64,000 nt of DNA from Lentinula raphanica (taxonomy: Eukaryota > Basidiomycota > Agaricomycetes > Agaricales > Omphalotaceae), in assembly GCA_027919835.1 (NCBI GenBank), contig JANVFP010000007.1, forward strand, positions 1,550,001 to 1,614,000, written 5' to 3'. The notes beneath the pieces were generated by a model that ran no database searches, was not told where the DNA came from, and worked only from the letters and a program-made list of their open reading frames with translations. The number at the start of each line of letters is the position of its first letter. The stretch's first letter is position 1. Shown piece by piece: positions 33,820 through 45,116 of this stretch. Made by a program: the position numbers and the translations under genes.

Positions 33820-34282
33820 GATGGTGGTAGTTGGGCAAAAAGCACGCTTGACCAGCGCTCGACTACGTCTAGACAGACTGGTCCACCCCCGGAACCACCC
33901 TCAGGCCTCAGGCCTCAGGCTTCGAATCAGTCCGATGGCCGCCGGAGGCGATGATCCATCGGCATCAATTACATTCAGGACCAAGGTTGTCGTCGATGCT
34001 TGCCCTTGCTTGCCTTGCAACGGCGGGCCCCACCAGCTCCCACCAGCTGCTATAGCACACTGCAGTGATCTGAGACTACATCGCTGACCTCAGCTAACAG
34101 GAGAAGAGTCAATAGAATCTTTTCCGTAGGTGAATAGGTCAAAGATACGGTGCATACTATACGTTCTTCGAAAAGTCATTACCAGCTAAAGTCCTTCGAA
34201 CGCAAACGCATGATAAATTGGCAATGGCAGAGTCTCGTGAAAATCGTCAAAGAAGATATCTCGGATGAGGCTTGTCCATACT

Positions 34283-36321
34283 TCAGATAATATACCAACT
34301 GGCAATCAAGAATAGCATGCCAAAGAGTGTGCGAACTATACCAATATTCATAGCTCTATCAGCGGCATTCGAGCTCGATGCGGCCGATGATGCAGTCGAT
34401 GAAGTCCCAGGGTTCGAAGACGTTGGAGTAGATGACTCCGAGGATGTTGAATTGGAAACCCTGGTGCCGTTTGTTGTCACAATTCCGGAAACGTCTAGAA
34501 ATCATGAGGACTATGAGTTGGATCTTTACACACATCATTGCTGGACTCACACTGCGCAAAGGTCGGTAAAGAGTAGTTGGTCTCCACATAAGGTTGAGTC
34601 TTGTTAAGTGACACCCCGACCGGCACAAGATGCTTCGCATTTTGCAGTTAGTCATCTTCTCCTAGAAGTTCGTGTATGTTAACAATCTACCTGGAAGGAA
34701 GTTTTGAGCTGCGGATAGAACTTGACTGCTTCTGACATGGTGAAATTGTTCAACTCATGCGACAAAATGATCGCGCCCGTCTGAAAGTTTGTGAGCCTGT
34801 AGCCTCTCTCTGAAGACCGGCAGAGCGAATACATACAGAGTTGAACGTGCCATTGTTGGCTGTCTGAATGAAATTGTTGTAGTTGTTCTCCACGGTTTGA
34901 TCAGTTATGCTATTTCCATTGACATCTGCGTCTTCGCTGTCGTATTCCCACATAATAGTTTGCAGTCCTAACGCATGGGCGATAGAGCGAATTCGATCAT
35001 CGACGTCACCATAGGGTGGCTGTGATCGAGTTGTAGTGGTTATACTTATGACTGAAAAGACGTATACGCACTCTCCAGCACGTTGGGGTGACGCCAACGG
35101 CAAGTTTGATCATTTGCATCTAGTAGAACAGGCAACTTCCTTCGGAAAGAGGATTGAATCAGCGGACTTGAGACGTACGGCTACAAAATATCATGCATCA
35201 GCTGCAGTTGCCATAGCCTATGGAGTGTGCAACTCACAATACCATAATTCAGCAAAAGCAGCTTCGCTGGAGAAAGTTGTCACTTGATAACGTCAAGAAG
35301 ACCATTGAGTGAAGCTTTCAAGAGTCTTACTCGTATCACATACTGTAGGGGTGCGACCATGTATCTAGCATTCTACTGTTAGGAGTTTCAGTGAATACAG
35401 TTGGCATCAAGCCACTTACGAGCGCATATTTCATGGCCTGCCGATAATATCACCATAAGTATCACTCTCTGACATTCACATACAATAATGCCGGAACAAA
35501 CCTTCTGCGAGGGCGCGCTGGGCTTCAAGAGGCCAGTCCGCCACATTGGAACCGATGAAGTAAAACGCTGCCACAAACATAAGACATGAGTTGGTATGTC
35601 AACAGTACAAATAAGTTCAGTACGTACTGGCTTTCTGATTTTGGCTTTGAAGAAAATCGTAAAAGGCGTTGTGCGAGCAATTCGGTCCATCATCAAAACC
35701 ATAACCAAGAGTCGATGGCTTCAGACATATCATATGGTGAGTCAGGCAGGAGAAGCTTTCTCAGAGACAAACACACCTCCGGAGCGGCTGTAACATCGAG
35801 TGGAAGCCCAGATAACTTCGGGGTTGTGCAAAGACTGTATGTCCACCAACAGTCCGGATCACTAGAGGGATAATCGCTCGCGGGAGGTTCGGTCTGTTGA
35901 CAAAATGAGGAGGTTTTAAAGATAATCTTATACTCAACGAGCGAAGTTACCTTGACAGTGATGTTTGAAGGTATACTACCGGAAATCGAATTCCATTTCG
36001 CTTGAGCTGCTGAATCATTCTGGAGGATCGACGCGGCTTCCCAAATCGGGGGGAAGGAACCTAGTTGGTTTCCGACAGGAGGATAACCGTACGGCGAGCA
36101 TTCCTGATCCGGGTCTGGATGAGATGGGGGGAAGATGAAAAGATTGTCAGCGAGGTATTTGATTGATCCATGTTATAGGTATCTTGAAACATACCGGTGA
36201 TGGCAGCCTCTTCCGTTTCCGTTGTTCGATTTGCGGTAGAGGCCTGAGCGATGACTTGAAGTTGAAGAGAACTGAAAATCAAGGGTGCCACTGAGAGACA
36301 ACGGAGTATGGTTGGCAGCAT
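34283..36321 (-). CDS. Chitin deacetylase (CE4), probably GPI-anchored
   Basis: A multi-exon gene (at least eight exons by frame). The signal peptide MLPTILRCLSVAPLIFSSLQ starts at 36321. CE4 enzymes remove acetyl groups from chitin in the cell wall. The NodB motifs are visible: GYGFDDGPNCS (catalytic Asp and first metal Asp, about 35680), FIGSNVADWPLEAQRALAEG (about 35540), and GHEICAHTWSHP assembled across an intron (metal His pair, about 35430-35355). RPPYGDVDDR follows (about 35010), then MWEYDSEDADVN and ILSHELNNFT. After a Ser/Thr-rich spacer the protein ends in a hydrophobic tail (TLFGMLFLIASWYII) typical of GPI addition. The exact exon ends in the middle are approximate. Confidence 0.85.
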
Positions 36322-37240
36322 CGCGAAGTGAGATGAGGTCGAAAGAGGGACCGCCCAATAGTGAAGAACGACTGGGGTTAGTAGAAATACCACCAGCGAG
36401 ACATTTTCGTATTTATACGTACATCCTCTTAAAAGTACTTGATGTATAGTCCGTAACGCTGCACAGGTAATTCGGAGAGAACTTTGTAGTTATTGAATTG
36501 TTTTCTAATAACGATCTGTATGAAAAAGCGAGTGAGCCGGATTTGTGGAGATATACAGATCATGACAGCTTTCATACCGTTAACCATTTCTCTTCTTCCT
36601 GAAGGAAGCTTGCAACAAGTGCGATGAGGTCAAGCTAGACTGCAGCATGATTTTGGACTGTGACTGGGTGCGGTTGGAGCGGGAGAGAGTACTTTATAAC
36701 TTGTTTTGCGGAGGAATCATATGTCTAGTAGTCGTTGAATCAGTTTTCATTAGTAGACTGAGCCTCAGGCTCAAACGTTGCAGAATAAAGCAATCACTTG
36801 AGGTTGCTTTTCGCGGCTCAAACGGCGAAGTATTTCATCTATCAACTTCCACTTGCATCATCCACCCAGATGCTAATCCCGACTTTCCAAATACGAGTCT
36901 CTGAATTGCGAGATACATTCAAATTTTGCCGTGCAATGGAATAGAGAAAGCTGCCGGAGGCGAAGGGGGTGATCGGTCTGGCAGTGGCAGAAAACATGGC
37001 GTGCGATGTCACCTAGCTTGTTCTCCGACTCCTTTGCTCGTATTCTTAGATAGGAGTCGGGATCGGCTTCTGCTCCGAAGAAACAAAGAGGCTTGACCAA
37101 GACTTGTTTCGAGGAGGGGTCCGAGTCCATCGAGTACAAAACCTCGATGATACTTCTCTTTCTGAGGTCTCGAAAAGCAAGGCTACAGTGATATATGCAA
37201 TAAGAGTTAGTAGAATACACCCTTGTTCGCATGAAATATG
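36322..37240. other. Intergenic region
   Basis: This lies between the 5' end of the chitin deacetylase gene and the 3' end of the aminopeptidase gene. Short open frames (for example near 36650-36900) lack motifs or good splice context. Nothing is supported. Confidence 0.5.
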
Positions 37241-40171
37241 TCAAATTGGTTGGCACTCTTTTTCGAGCCACTTTAACGCCCTTTCATCATGCTGTAACAT
37301 AGGCGAAATTTTGATCCAAACATTGTGGTTGTAGTCGTTCAACCACGATTTCTCTGATGGAGAAAAATTCCGTGAACATTTGGTAACGATGGAGGGCGAT
37401 CAAACACCTACCGTCGACGGAAATCAGGTTCTGGTCCACCAATTTCGTCTGGATGGGACACCTTAGGAGAAGACATGGTATGAGCACATTGGTTCAAAGA
37501 GAAAAGGGGACGAAAAAGGTCATACATAGTGACACACTCGAAACCCAAGAACCCTTTATCCCCAAAATTCCAAGGGGTCTCGACTTCCTTGACGATCAGC
37601 ACATTCTCAATCCGTATTCCGTATTTGCCATCGGCGTAGAATCCGGGTTCGTTGGTGACAATCATGCCTGCCTTGAAGGGACTTGCATTATAGGCTTGAG
37701 GCCGGACGTTGAGCAAACAAAGATTCAAGTTCAATTTTACGAGAAAGAATATACACTGATTTGAAGCACGCACTTATCCGGGTTCCTAAACCATGAGGGC
37801 CTTCATGGACATTGAGGTAGTGTCCCACACCATGACCAGTGCCATGTCTGAATGTTGGTGTTAACATCGAACGTGGGTTCGACAGAAGGAGGGTTTACGA
37901 CGAACCGGAAATCTAAATAGTCATATTGCGGTCAGCGGTTCGCTCAAGGTTGCGTAAGATAAAGCAATCACCAAGTCCATCCTTCCATAACGCTTTTCGT
38001 GCCCAGGAGTCGCTAGGAAGCGTCATGATTATGAGCGCTGTGTGCGCGCAGACAACGTAGATGGTGATTATTCACATTATGTACCCTGAAAGCCCACATG
38101 TTCAAGACTGCTACCACCACTGACAACAGATACAACACACCGGTGGTTCCATTTGGGAAGATGGCTGAATCAATAGCGATGTGTCCTTGTAGTACTCGAG
38201 TCGCAGTCCGCTTTTCTTCGTCTGTTGGGGTACCGAAGTGCTAGAACATTACGATGGTAAGACTTGCTTGTCCGGGACACAAGAATCGAAATAACTGACC
38301 CAAGTTCGTGTTACGTCCGTGGTGCCATCTAGAAATTGCGCTGAAAGGGGTTGAGATGGAGTATAGCATGATCTGCCTGAAATAACCAACCTCCAGAATC
38401 GCACAAATATATCTACGACATTCACAGGTTAGAAAGTCACTACATTTTTCACCGTGATGTAAGTCAAGGCTAACCTGATCCTGCTTGATGACCGCACAGT
38501 CCTTTGGGTCCGGTGAGTAATGAATGATAGCTGAGGGAAGGTGGAGAGGTAGAATCGTGAGTGGTTCGAGGCTCAAAGCCAGCGTTAGGTTTTGGGGGCA
38601 TACCTCCGTTCGGCCCAGTGGACGAAATGGTATCAAAGCTGAGTCCTTTGAATAATGGAAGTTCACTGCAACATTGGATTGAGCAACGCGATATCACATT
38701 CAATGCAGATATCTCGAAAGTCATACCTTCTAAACTTCTCCAACTGTTCCGCTCCTTCCCATTCCGTCAGAACTGCTCCTTCGTTGAGCTTTTCTTCCAG
38801 CCAAGCAAAATATCGTGCTAAAGCAACCCCGTCTCTGAGATGACTCTGCCTGAATCCTTCCAGCTCTGTGGCATTCTTGATTGCCTTCAGGACTGTAATC
38901 GGTGAAGGCACAACCTTGATGATATCCTGTTGAAACCATTGTTAGTTAAGGAGCGGAAAGCGAAAAGTTCGGACACGTACTTTGCCTACGGCTTGTGCCA
39001 CAGCCAAACTGGCTTTATCCGGAATCAGGACTGTCTTCTCTTGACCTTTCTTCGTGGAATTGGATCGTAGTTGAGTCCCCAAATCTCCTAGATACTTCCA
39101 GATATCTTCGTATGGACGAATGTCGATCGAAGCACCTAGCACAGACTTCAGATCTGCGGGCTCGATGGCATCGCGTTGAAGGAACAAGACAGCGTTGGGC
39201 TTGCTCGACTTATCTGGTTCCGCCGAGAAGTTGAAATGAACCACAGCATAGGAGAAGAATACCGGGTTATACGAGATGTCGGATCCACGGAGGTTGAACA
39301 GCCAGGCAATATCGTCCAAAGCCGTTAACACCAGCGCGCGAGGTTTGGGTGTGTTCGACGAGACGGCAGAAGCTAGTCGATCGAGTTTGCTAGTGACGGA
39401 CTCCCCAGAGTAGTTTTCTTCGAGAGGGACTATGGGATTCTTCGGCCGGGGAGGTCGGTCAGCGGCCCAGATGCTATCGATGAGATTTGTGGTGATGGGT
39501 ACAAGAGTTGCGGAGGGTTTAGATTCCGCATTGGTAGCGTCTTTGGAGCTCGTGAGGCCTTCAAAGTCGCTTTCTGTAATCAGAGTTGGGTCGATACCAA
39601 TGCGGGAAGAAGCAGGAAGGTTGTTGGTGAGATAGTTTTGCCATGTTGGTACGCCAGGTAGGCCTTGCTTCATGAGTTCCCAGTTTTTGTCCATTTGTTC
39701 AGAAGCCTGAAGGAAGTATCGACCGTCTGTGAACATAAGAGCTTTTTCCGTCGTGATTATCGCGCAGCCTGTAATGCATGGGGTGAGAGAATGTTCGTTG
39801 GTGCTGTTCGACATGCAAACGCACCTGCAGATCCATTGAACCCAGATATCCAAGCTCTTCGTTCGTCACAGGAAGCGATGTACTCGCTACCATCTACAAG
39901 GAAGATAAACAAGTCTTGATCATCGTGCAGGATGGGTATGTACACGCTGCCACCCACGTTGATCTTCACTTGGGACAACATATGCATCTACGTTGTTTTC
40001 TGGCTTCTTCATCAACTCTCGCAGTCTAGCGAGCCTTTCTGACGTTTGGATAGTCATGGCTTGTTGAGTAAGGGTAGTAGAGGTTATGTATCGAGCACTA
40101 ATTCGTGAGGTTGAGAGGGTTCTCCAGGAGGAAAGCAGTGGTCGCAAGAGCGAGCGATGGAAAAAGGTCAT
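37241..40171 (-). CDS. AMPP: Xaa-Pro aminopeptidase P (M24B metallopeptidase)
   Basis: A gene with many short introns. The first junctions are 40171-39958, 39893-39825 and 39768 onward; the last exon ends at 37241. It removes an N-terminal residue preceding proline, using two metal ions. Motifs in order: VVPSEDQHGSEYIA and [14 protein letters not shown] in the N-terminal domain; [13 protein letters not shown] (two metal Asp, about 38310); [17 protein letters not shown] (metal His, about 37830); [17 protein letters not shown] (two metal Glu, about 37620). The C-terminal domain ends [11 protein letters not shown] start at 40171 gives a basic, Ser/Arg-rich leader like a mitochondrial presequence; a second Met about 38 residues on would give a cytosolic form. 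Confidence 0.9.
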
Positions 40172-40810
40172 GGGGTACGGATGAACCGGATCCGGCTTCC
40201 CGTCTGAACCAAAATGTTGAAGCTCAGCCTAGCTGATTGGCAAGAGTCAAACTGGATAGCGACCGGGCTGAGAAGTTGAGACGACCTTCAGAGTGGAGAA
40301 GGAGACTTGGTTGAAGGGGTTGAGAACTGTTGAGAAGGATTTCATTGCAATAAAGCCACGTGTATTACGACAGGTCAAAGCGATGTATACGAGGCACTAA
40401 TCGAGTAATCAAGAAGAATGGGGGAGGGACTGTCGAATGCAATATTTAGATAGATCACAATCCATTGGCGTGTAACGATTTGTACATCCGACTTAGAGCT
40501 CAAGTTGCAGTAGATCGTGACGCGTCTCTTCCAGTAATATCCAGAAAACAACCCTTCGAAGAACTGTTTTCTTTGGAATTTCATTCGGAGCCCTATAGGT
40601 CAGTGTGGGCATATAGGGTACATGTTTCTCTTCGACGCTCATTACTGTGATGTGCAGCGAAGCTTGAGAGAAGATGACCAGCTTGAACTTGTGGTGAGAA
40701 TAAAGCTGGAGCCAAGCAAGACCAAACAAAATCACGGCTTGCATCACTGCCGCGCGCCTTGCTATAGCATTTCATTTACCGTAGCTCCCATCTTATCCGA
40801 CTACTAGCGT
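40172..40810. promoter_or_regulatory. Divergent promoter region
   Basis: It separates two genes transcribed away from each other (aminopeptidase P and the ChAPs protein), so both promoters must lie here. No distinct TATA box or operator-like repeat stands out. Confidence 0.4.
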
Positions 40811-43735
40811 ATGGCGGAAGCCTCATTCAAAGATATTCCAGAGCTATTCGAGGTGCGTACTACCTGAAATACTGTCCAATCCCTCTCATTCAATCTCCGT
40901 TGAACAGGTCGACTTAGGCGAATCTTTAACAGCGCGAACTGAAGCACTCTGTGCGTGAAATTGAGAGCTTTCCAACGGCCATAGATCTCAATCATTACAT
41001 TATCCTCTAGCCACCTTCCGTGAACTAGGACCGCCGGATCTGTGTCACGTAGTAAAGAGTACAGGGCGAAGTGGTCAACGAGATGTACGTTGTTAGGCCA
41101 TTCAATGCAGACCAACTCTTCATAAATCACTCCAGCTTGGTTCATACCACTACATCTCCGGAGTCGACGCATCGTCATCAGCTTCTCTTGCAGCCTACAT
41201 CAACTCACTCACCTATGCCATTGAAGATAACTCTGCCTGGTTCAGTAAAGGAAGCTCTTGGAAAGTAAAAAACGGCTGTTACTGGTGCGCGTCTTGCATC
41301 AATCTCAGCATATTACTTTCTCATAGCTACATCAGTTGCTTTAACGCCTTTTCGCGTGTCGATATCCGGGTAGACGTGAAAATACCTGGAGGCGTGAATG
41401 CATATGCGATTGATCTAAGAGGGGAACGCCACGAAGCCACGCAGGAACTTTGGCAGGAAACCTACGTCTCAGCTCTCCTCCGCTCTATACTATACTCCGA
41501 TGACCCCAACTATTGGCTCGACGCGTACCGCAAGCTCGATCCAATCACCAGTCCTGACAGCGAGATACGGTTTTTGCAAGCGGCAGAGGCGCTTTTCATG
41601 AAAGGTTCATCATCCTGTTCATCCTCGAAAGGCAGGCATCTGATAATCAAACTTGATTACAGGATGGCAAGTTGGCTCTGATCCCGAAATTCAGGTTGCT
41701 AGTGTTGTATCCAATCACCTCACAGCAGGGATCATGAAGTACTTTGGCGACAGCGGAAGATATCAGCCTGCTGCTAATCTATTCGAAAAACTTGTTGCAA
41801 GAGAACCGGAAGTGGCCAGTCTGTTAGCTAGGAGCTACATAGGCATGAGTGCGTTATTGAACTCTCATCTTCTGCATCATCTCAAGCGTTGCTCATATAT
41901 TGATTAGATGAAGAAGTAAAAGCCGTTCAAATCATGGCATCCTCTATCCGTCAAACACCTTCTTCCTACACCCTTCTACATGCCCAATGCGACCTTCTTC
42001 GCTCAAAAGGCAAATATAACTGGGCCGTCAAACTCGCTCGACAAGCCGTCAACTGTGCCCCCTCCGAGTTCGTCACCTGGGAAAAACTCACCGAGTGTTG
42101 GATAGACCTGGGTGAATTCGAGTCGGCTCTTTTGACGCTGAATTCCTGTCCAATGTTCACCTTTAATGGTCGAGATGTTCATAGGAATCTGACCCCTGCG
42201 AGAGTGCATCTACCTTTTGCAAGGCCTATTGGGGAGATCCTACCCGACAGAGTTAAAACTGAAGACGACGAGGTATCTTTGCTCGCATCTATTCGTCTTT
42301 CCTTTACGCTAACCCCATATCTTTCACATAGGCAGATCCCGCTCTTCTCCGTCTACCAGCCCCAGGTCTCCGCGGCACCTGGGCGCGCGCCTACGCTCTT
42401 CTCACCCGACTCGTCTCCCAAATCGGCTGGGACGAGCTCCTCAAAACACGGAGCAGTGTCTTCGTCATGGAGGAGGAATACCGAATGCAAAAAGCCCACG
42501 GGGACATTTCCGCTGCTAACAACGGAGGAAGTGGAAGTGGGAAGGTGATCCATGAAGACGGTACAGTGCGCAATTCGATGATATCGTCGTCGGATAGCAC
42601 TACGCTGGGAGAATCGCTTGATGATGACGACGACGCATCGACGAGGGGGATGGTGTCGCCGCATAGTCATCATGAATCCGGGTCACTGGATGATGGTAAC
42701 GGTAACGGCGGTGTTAATGGAGATGCTGTCTCGTCGTCAAAGACGAAGATTGGGCTTGGTCTGGATCCAAGTGGAGGCGCCTCGATGAACTCGTTGTCAT
42801 CACCCATTCCCACTATACGAATCTCGACCGAGTCTGATCGTGATTTTGATGAAGACGGGAACGCTGCTGAAGTACCATCGTTGTCAACAAAAGGGACCGT
42901 CAACGGCGAGGCTCCTGTGGCTACATCGAACGGTTTTGCGGATTCCAGAGATGTTTCTGAGTTGGGGTTGGAGAAACCCGCACAGGCAGCTGCGGGAGCG
43001 GAAGAGGGTGGTGCTGCTGGTGATAACACGGAGAAAGACTCGCTTCATGAGTCTGCCTCGTCATCGGTCCAAGCGCAACCTGGAGCAGAAGCGTTTTCTT
43101 TTAGCAACAAGAGGTTATGCGAGCGCTGGTTGGATAATCTGTTCATGGTGCTATATGAAGATTTGAGAGTCTGGACGATCTTCCGTGCGGAGGTTGCCCA
43201 TTTCAAAACGCAGCATGTTGCGTATAGGAAGACGGGACTGGAGTGGGAGATTCTCGGAGACTTGGGGATAAGGTTGCATCATAAGGAAGAGGCGAAAGAG
43301 GTATTTTCTAATCCTTTGCATCATTCCTCATAAAGTTAACTAATGTGTGTTCAAGGCTTATCAACGTTGTCTGGACACACCGCGTTACTCACAAAAACCC
43401 TGGGCGAAGCTCATGGACACGTACGCTGAAGAGGGCGATATCCAACGTTGTATTCAAACAGCAATCCGTGTGGCGGCGTATCAATGGGCAGATTATACCG
43501 AGATGACGGTATGGTGATTGAATGCTATCAATGTTAGACTGAAGCTGACTATGCCTCGTTGTGTTAGTTCCCAACCCAAATCGCTCGAGCTTTCTTCAAA
43601 CTTGGCCAATTACACGGACACGCAAAAATATCTTACACACTTCTCAGTATGGGGCTTCCTGAATCGATTTTGAAGATCATGGATAGTTATTTGCAGTATG
43701 GAAAAATATTCAAGGTCGAGGGTTATGACTTTTAA
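40811..43735 (+). CDS. ChAPs family protein (exomer cargo adaptor, Bch1/Bud7/Chs6 type)
   Basis: Multi-exon gene starting ATGGCGGAAGCC at 40811. ChAPs bind Chs5 and Arf1 at the trans-Golgi and carry cargo such as chitin synthase to the cell surface. Recognised blocks: DIPELFE/VDLGESLTARTE, LGPPDLCHVVKSTG, HYISGVDASSSAS, CFNAFSRVDIRVDVKIPGG, then TPR-like helical repeats (GRYQPAANLFEKLVAREPEV; YNWAVKLARQAVNCAPSEF). A long acidic Ser/Gly-rich insert (about 42470-43090), apparently disordered, precedes the conserved C-terminus (WLDNLFMVLYEDLRVWTIFR; PWAKLMDTYAEEGDIQRCIQ; last exon ends KIFKVEGYDF). Exons near the 5' end are short and their junctions approximate. Confidence 0.88.
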
Positions 43736-44493
43736 TTCTTCTATTCGTGCTATATGATCGTTTTTACCTCTTTTCTGCAACTCCTTTGCGTCTATCGTCT
43801 TTTTATGATTTTCCTTTCGTCTTTTTCTTCTTCTCTGGACCACTACATACTGAATCTTTTTTAGTTTGTCTTCCTGTCAATGATAGATATCGAAGATCCG
43901 AGTTCATTTTCATTTTCGTTTTTTTTCAAGTCTTTGAACTGCTACCGTGATGCATAGACAATGAAGAAAGTGTTAGAAAGCACAATAGATATTGAAGAAA
44001 GGCCGTGAGGCCTTTCGGGTCCCAGCGCGGTGAAGTATCCACGGTCAGCTGCAATACCCAGTCAGTAGGAGTGCACGACATGTCTAGTGACCGTGGATAC
44101 CCAGATAGAAGGAGTAGCGCTCAAATGAGCAAGGATTGCAGAGCAAATTAAACTGACAAAGGTTGATCAGGTAGGGCATGTAATTGTTGATTAGCACATG
44201 AACACAAGTGGCAGGGAGGCAGTGGCAAAGGCATAAAATTGAGCATGCAGTGGCAGCAGCAGCATGAGCATTATAGGAACATAAGCAGTAGCATAAGCAT
44301 GAGCAGTAGCATAAGCATGAGCAGTAGCATAAGCACGAGCAGTAGCATAAGCACGAGCAGTAGCATGAGCATGAGCATGAGCAGTAGCATGAGCATGAAC
44401 AGTAGCATAAGCATGAGCATGAGCAGGAGCACGATACGTGCAAGCATGCAATGGCCTAATTTTAATGATTGGAGCCTTGTAGAGTACCAAAGG
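43736..44493. other. Intergenic region with simple repeat
   Basis: Behind the ChAPs gene come a T-rich 3' flank (43740-43930), an inverted pair around GTATCCACGGTCA and GACCGTGGATAC (about 44035 and 44090), and a minisatellite (separate entry). No gene is supported. Confidence 0.5.
44255..44430. repeat. Minisatellite of AGCAT(A/G)AGC units
   Basis: About 170 bp built of variants of AGCATAAGCATGAGCAGT and 6-bp subrepeats ATGAGC. It reads open in several frames only because it is repetitive. It lies just upstream of the LTR fragment of the right-hand nest. Confidence 0.8.
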
Positions 44494-45110
44494 ACTGTAG
44501 TGAGCCAGAGCTGACAGTCAAACTTGTATCATGTTAATGCCAGAATGTCAGATCCAGACAGGAAAACACATCCTGACGAATAATAAGAGTTAATGCTTGA
44601 GTCCCTTGGTCGGGGAGTCCTTCAAGACAAAGCCACCTCTGATATGAGCTATCAAGGGATTATCAACTTAGTTTTTAATGCCTAATGGCCAACTGAGTAT
44701 GATACTGCACCAAGACGAGCTTAGAACCCATAGATCTATTTGGATTACCATTGGGGATGGATTATTCAAGGCCCAGACTCAACAGATCTGTTCACTTAGA
44801 TCGAGTTTCAGGATGGATCAGGTCACAGGAATGTGACTAAACAGAGAAACAAACCAAAGTGTAGCATCCCAGTTACATGTGGACATTTCCTAAATGGGAA
44901 ATAGACACCTGAGATGTACAGTTTTAACTTTTGACCAGGAGTATTGCAAGGGTAGATCTTTCGACTTCACCATCGTTAAACCACTGGATCTAGTAGTGGA
45001 TATATGCATATCATTGGAAAGCTAGAAGCCAAACAAACCTATTGGGACAGGTTTCCCTCCTTTATATGTACTCCCATTCAGTTGGAGAGGCATACAACCG
45101 TTTACATAGC
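44494..45110 (+). repeat. Diverged LTR fragment of the second gypsy lineage
   Basis: It aligns in order, with clear divergence, to the first part of the LTR at 59079: GGACTGTAGTGAGCC, CAGTCAAACTTGTATCA, CCCTTGGTCGGGGA-GTCCTTCAAGA and GATATATGCATA..GGAAAGCTA. The first 75 nt of the LTR are missing. It abuts the pol remnant, so gag and the rest of the leader are deleted. Confidence 0.65.
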
Positions 45111-45116
45111 TGAGCG

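Larger units (their letters stand above)
30268..34190. repeat. Tandem duplication of a secreted-protein gene unit
   Basis: Unit A (about 30268-32715) and unit B (about 32730-34190) match over the 3' flank (ATCGAACAGCAGGGATAT at about 30275 and 32734), the coding exons, and the 5' flank (GAGACTACATCGCTGACCTC at about 32585 and 34071). Unit A is longer only because a 928-bp fold-back element with its target duplication sits in its 5' flank. The duplication is in direct orientation. Confidence 0.85.
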
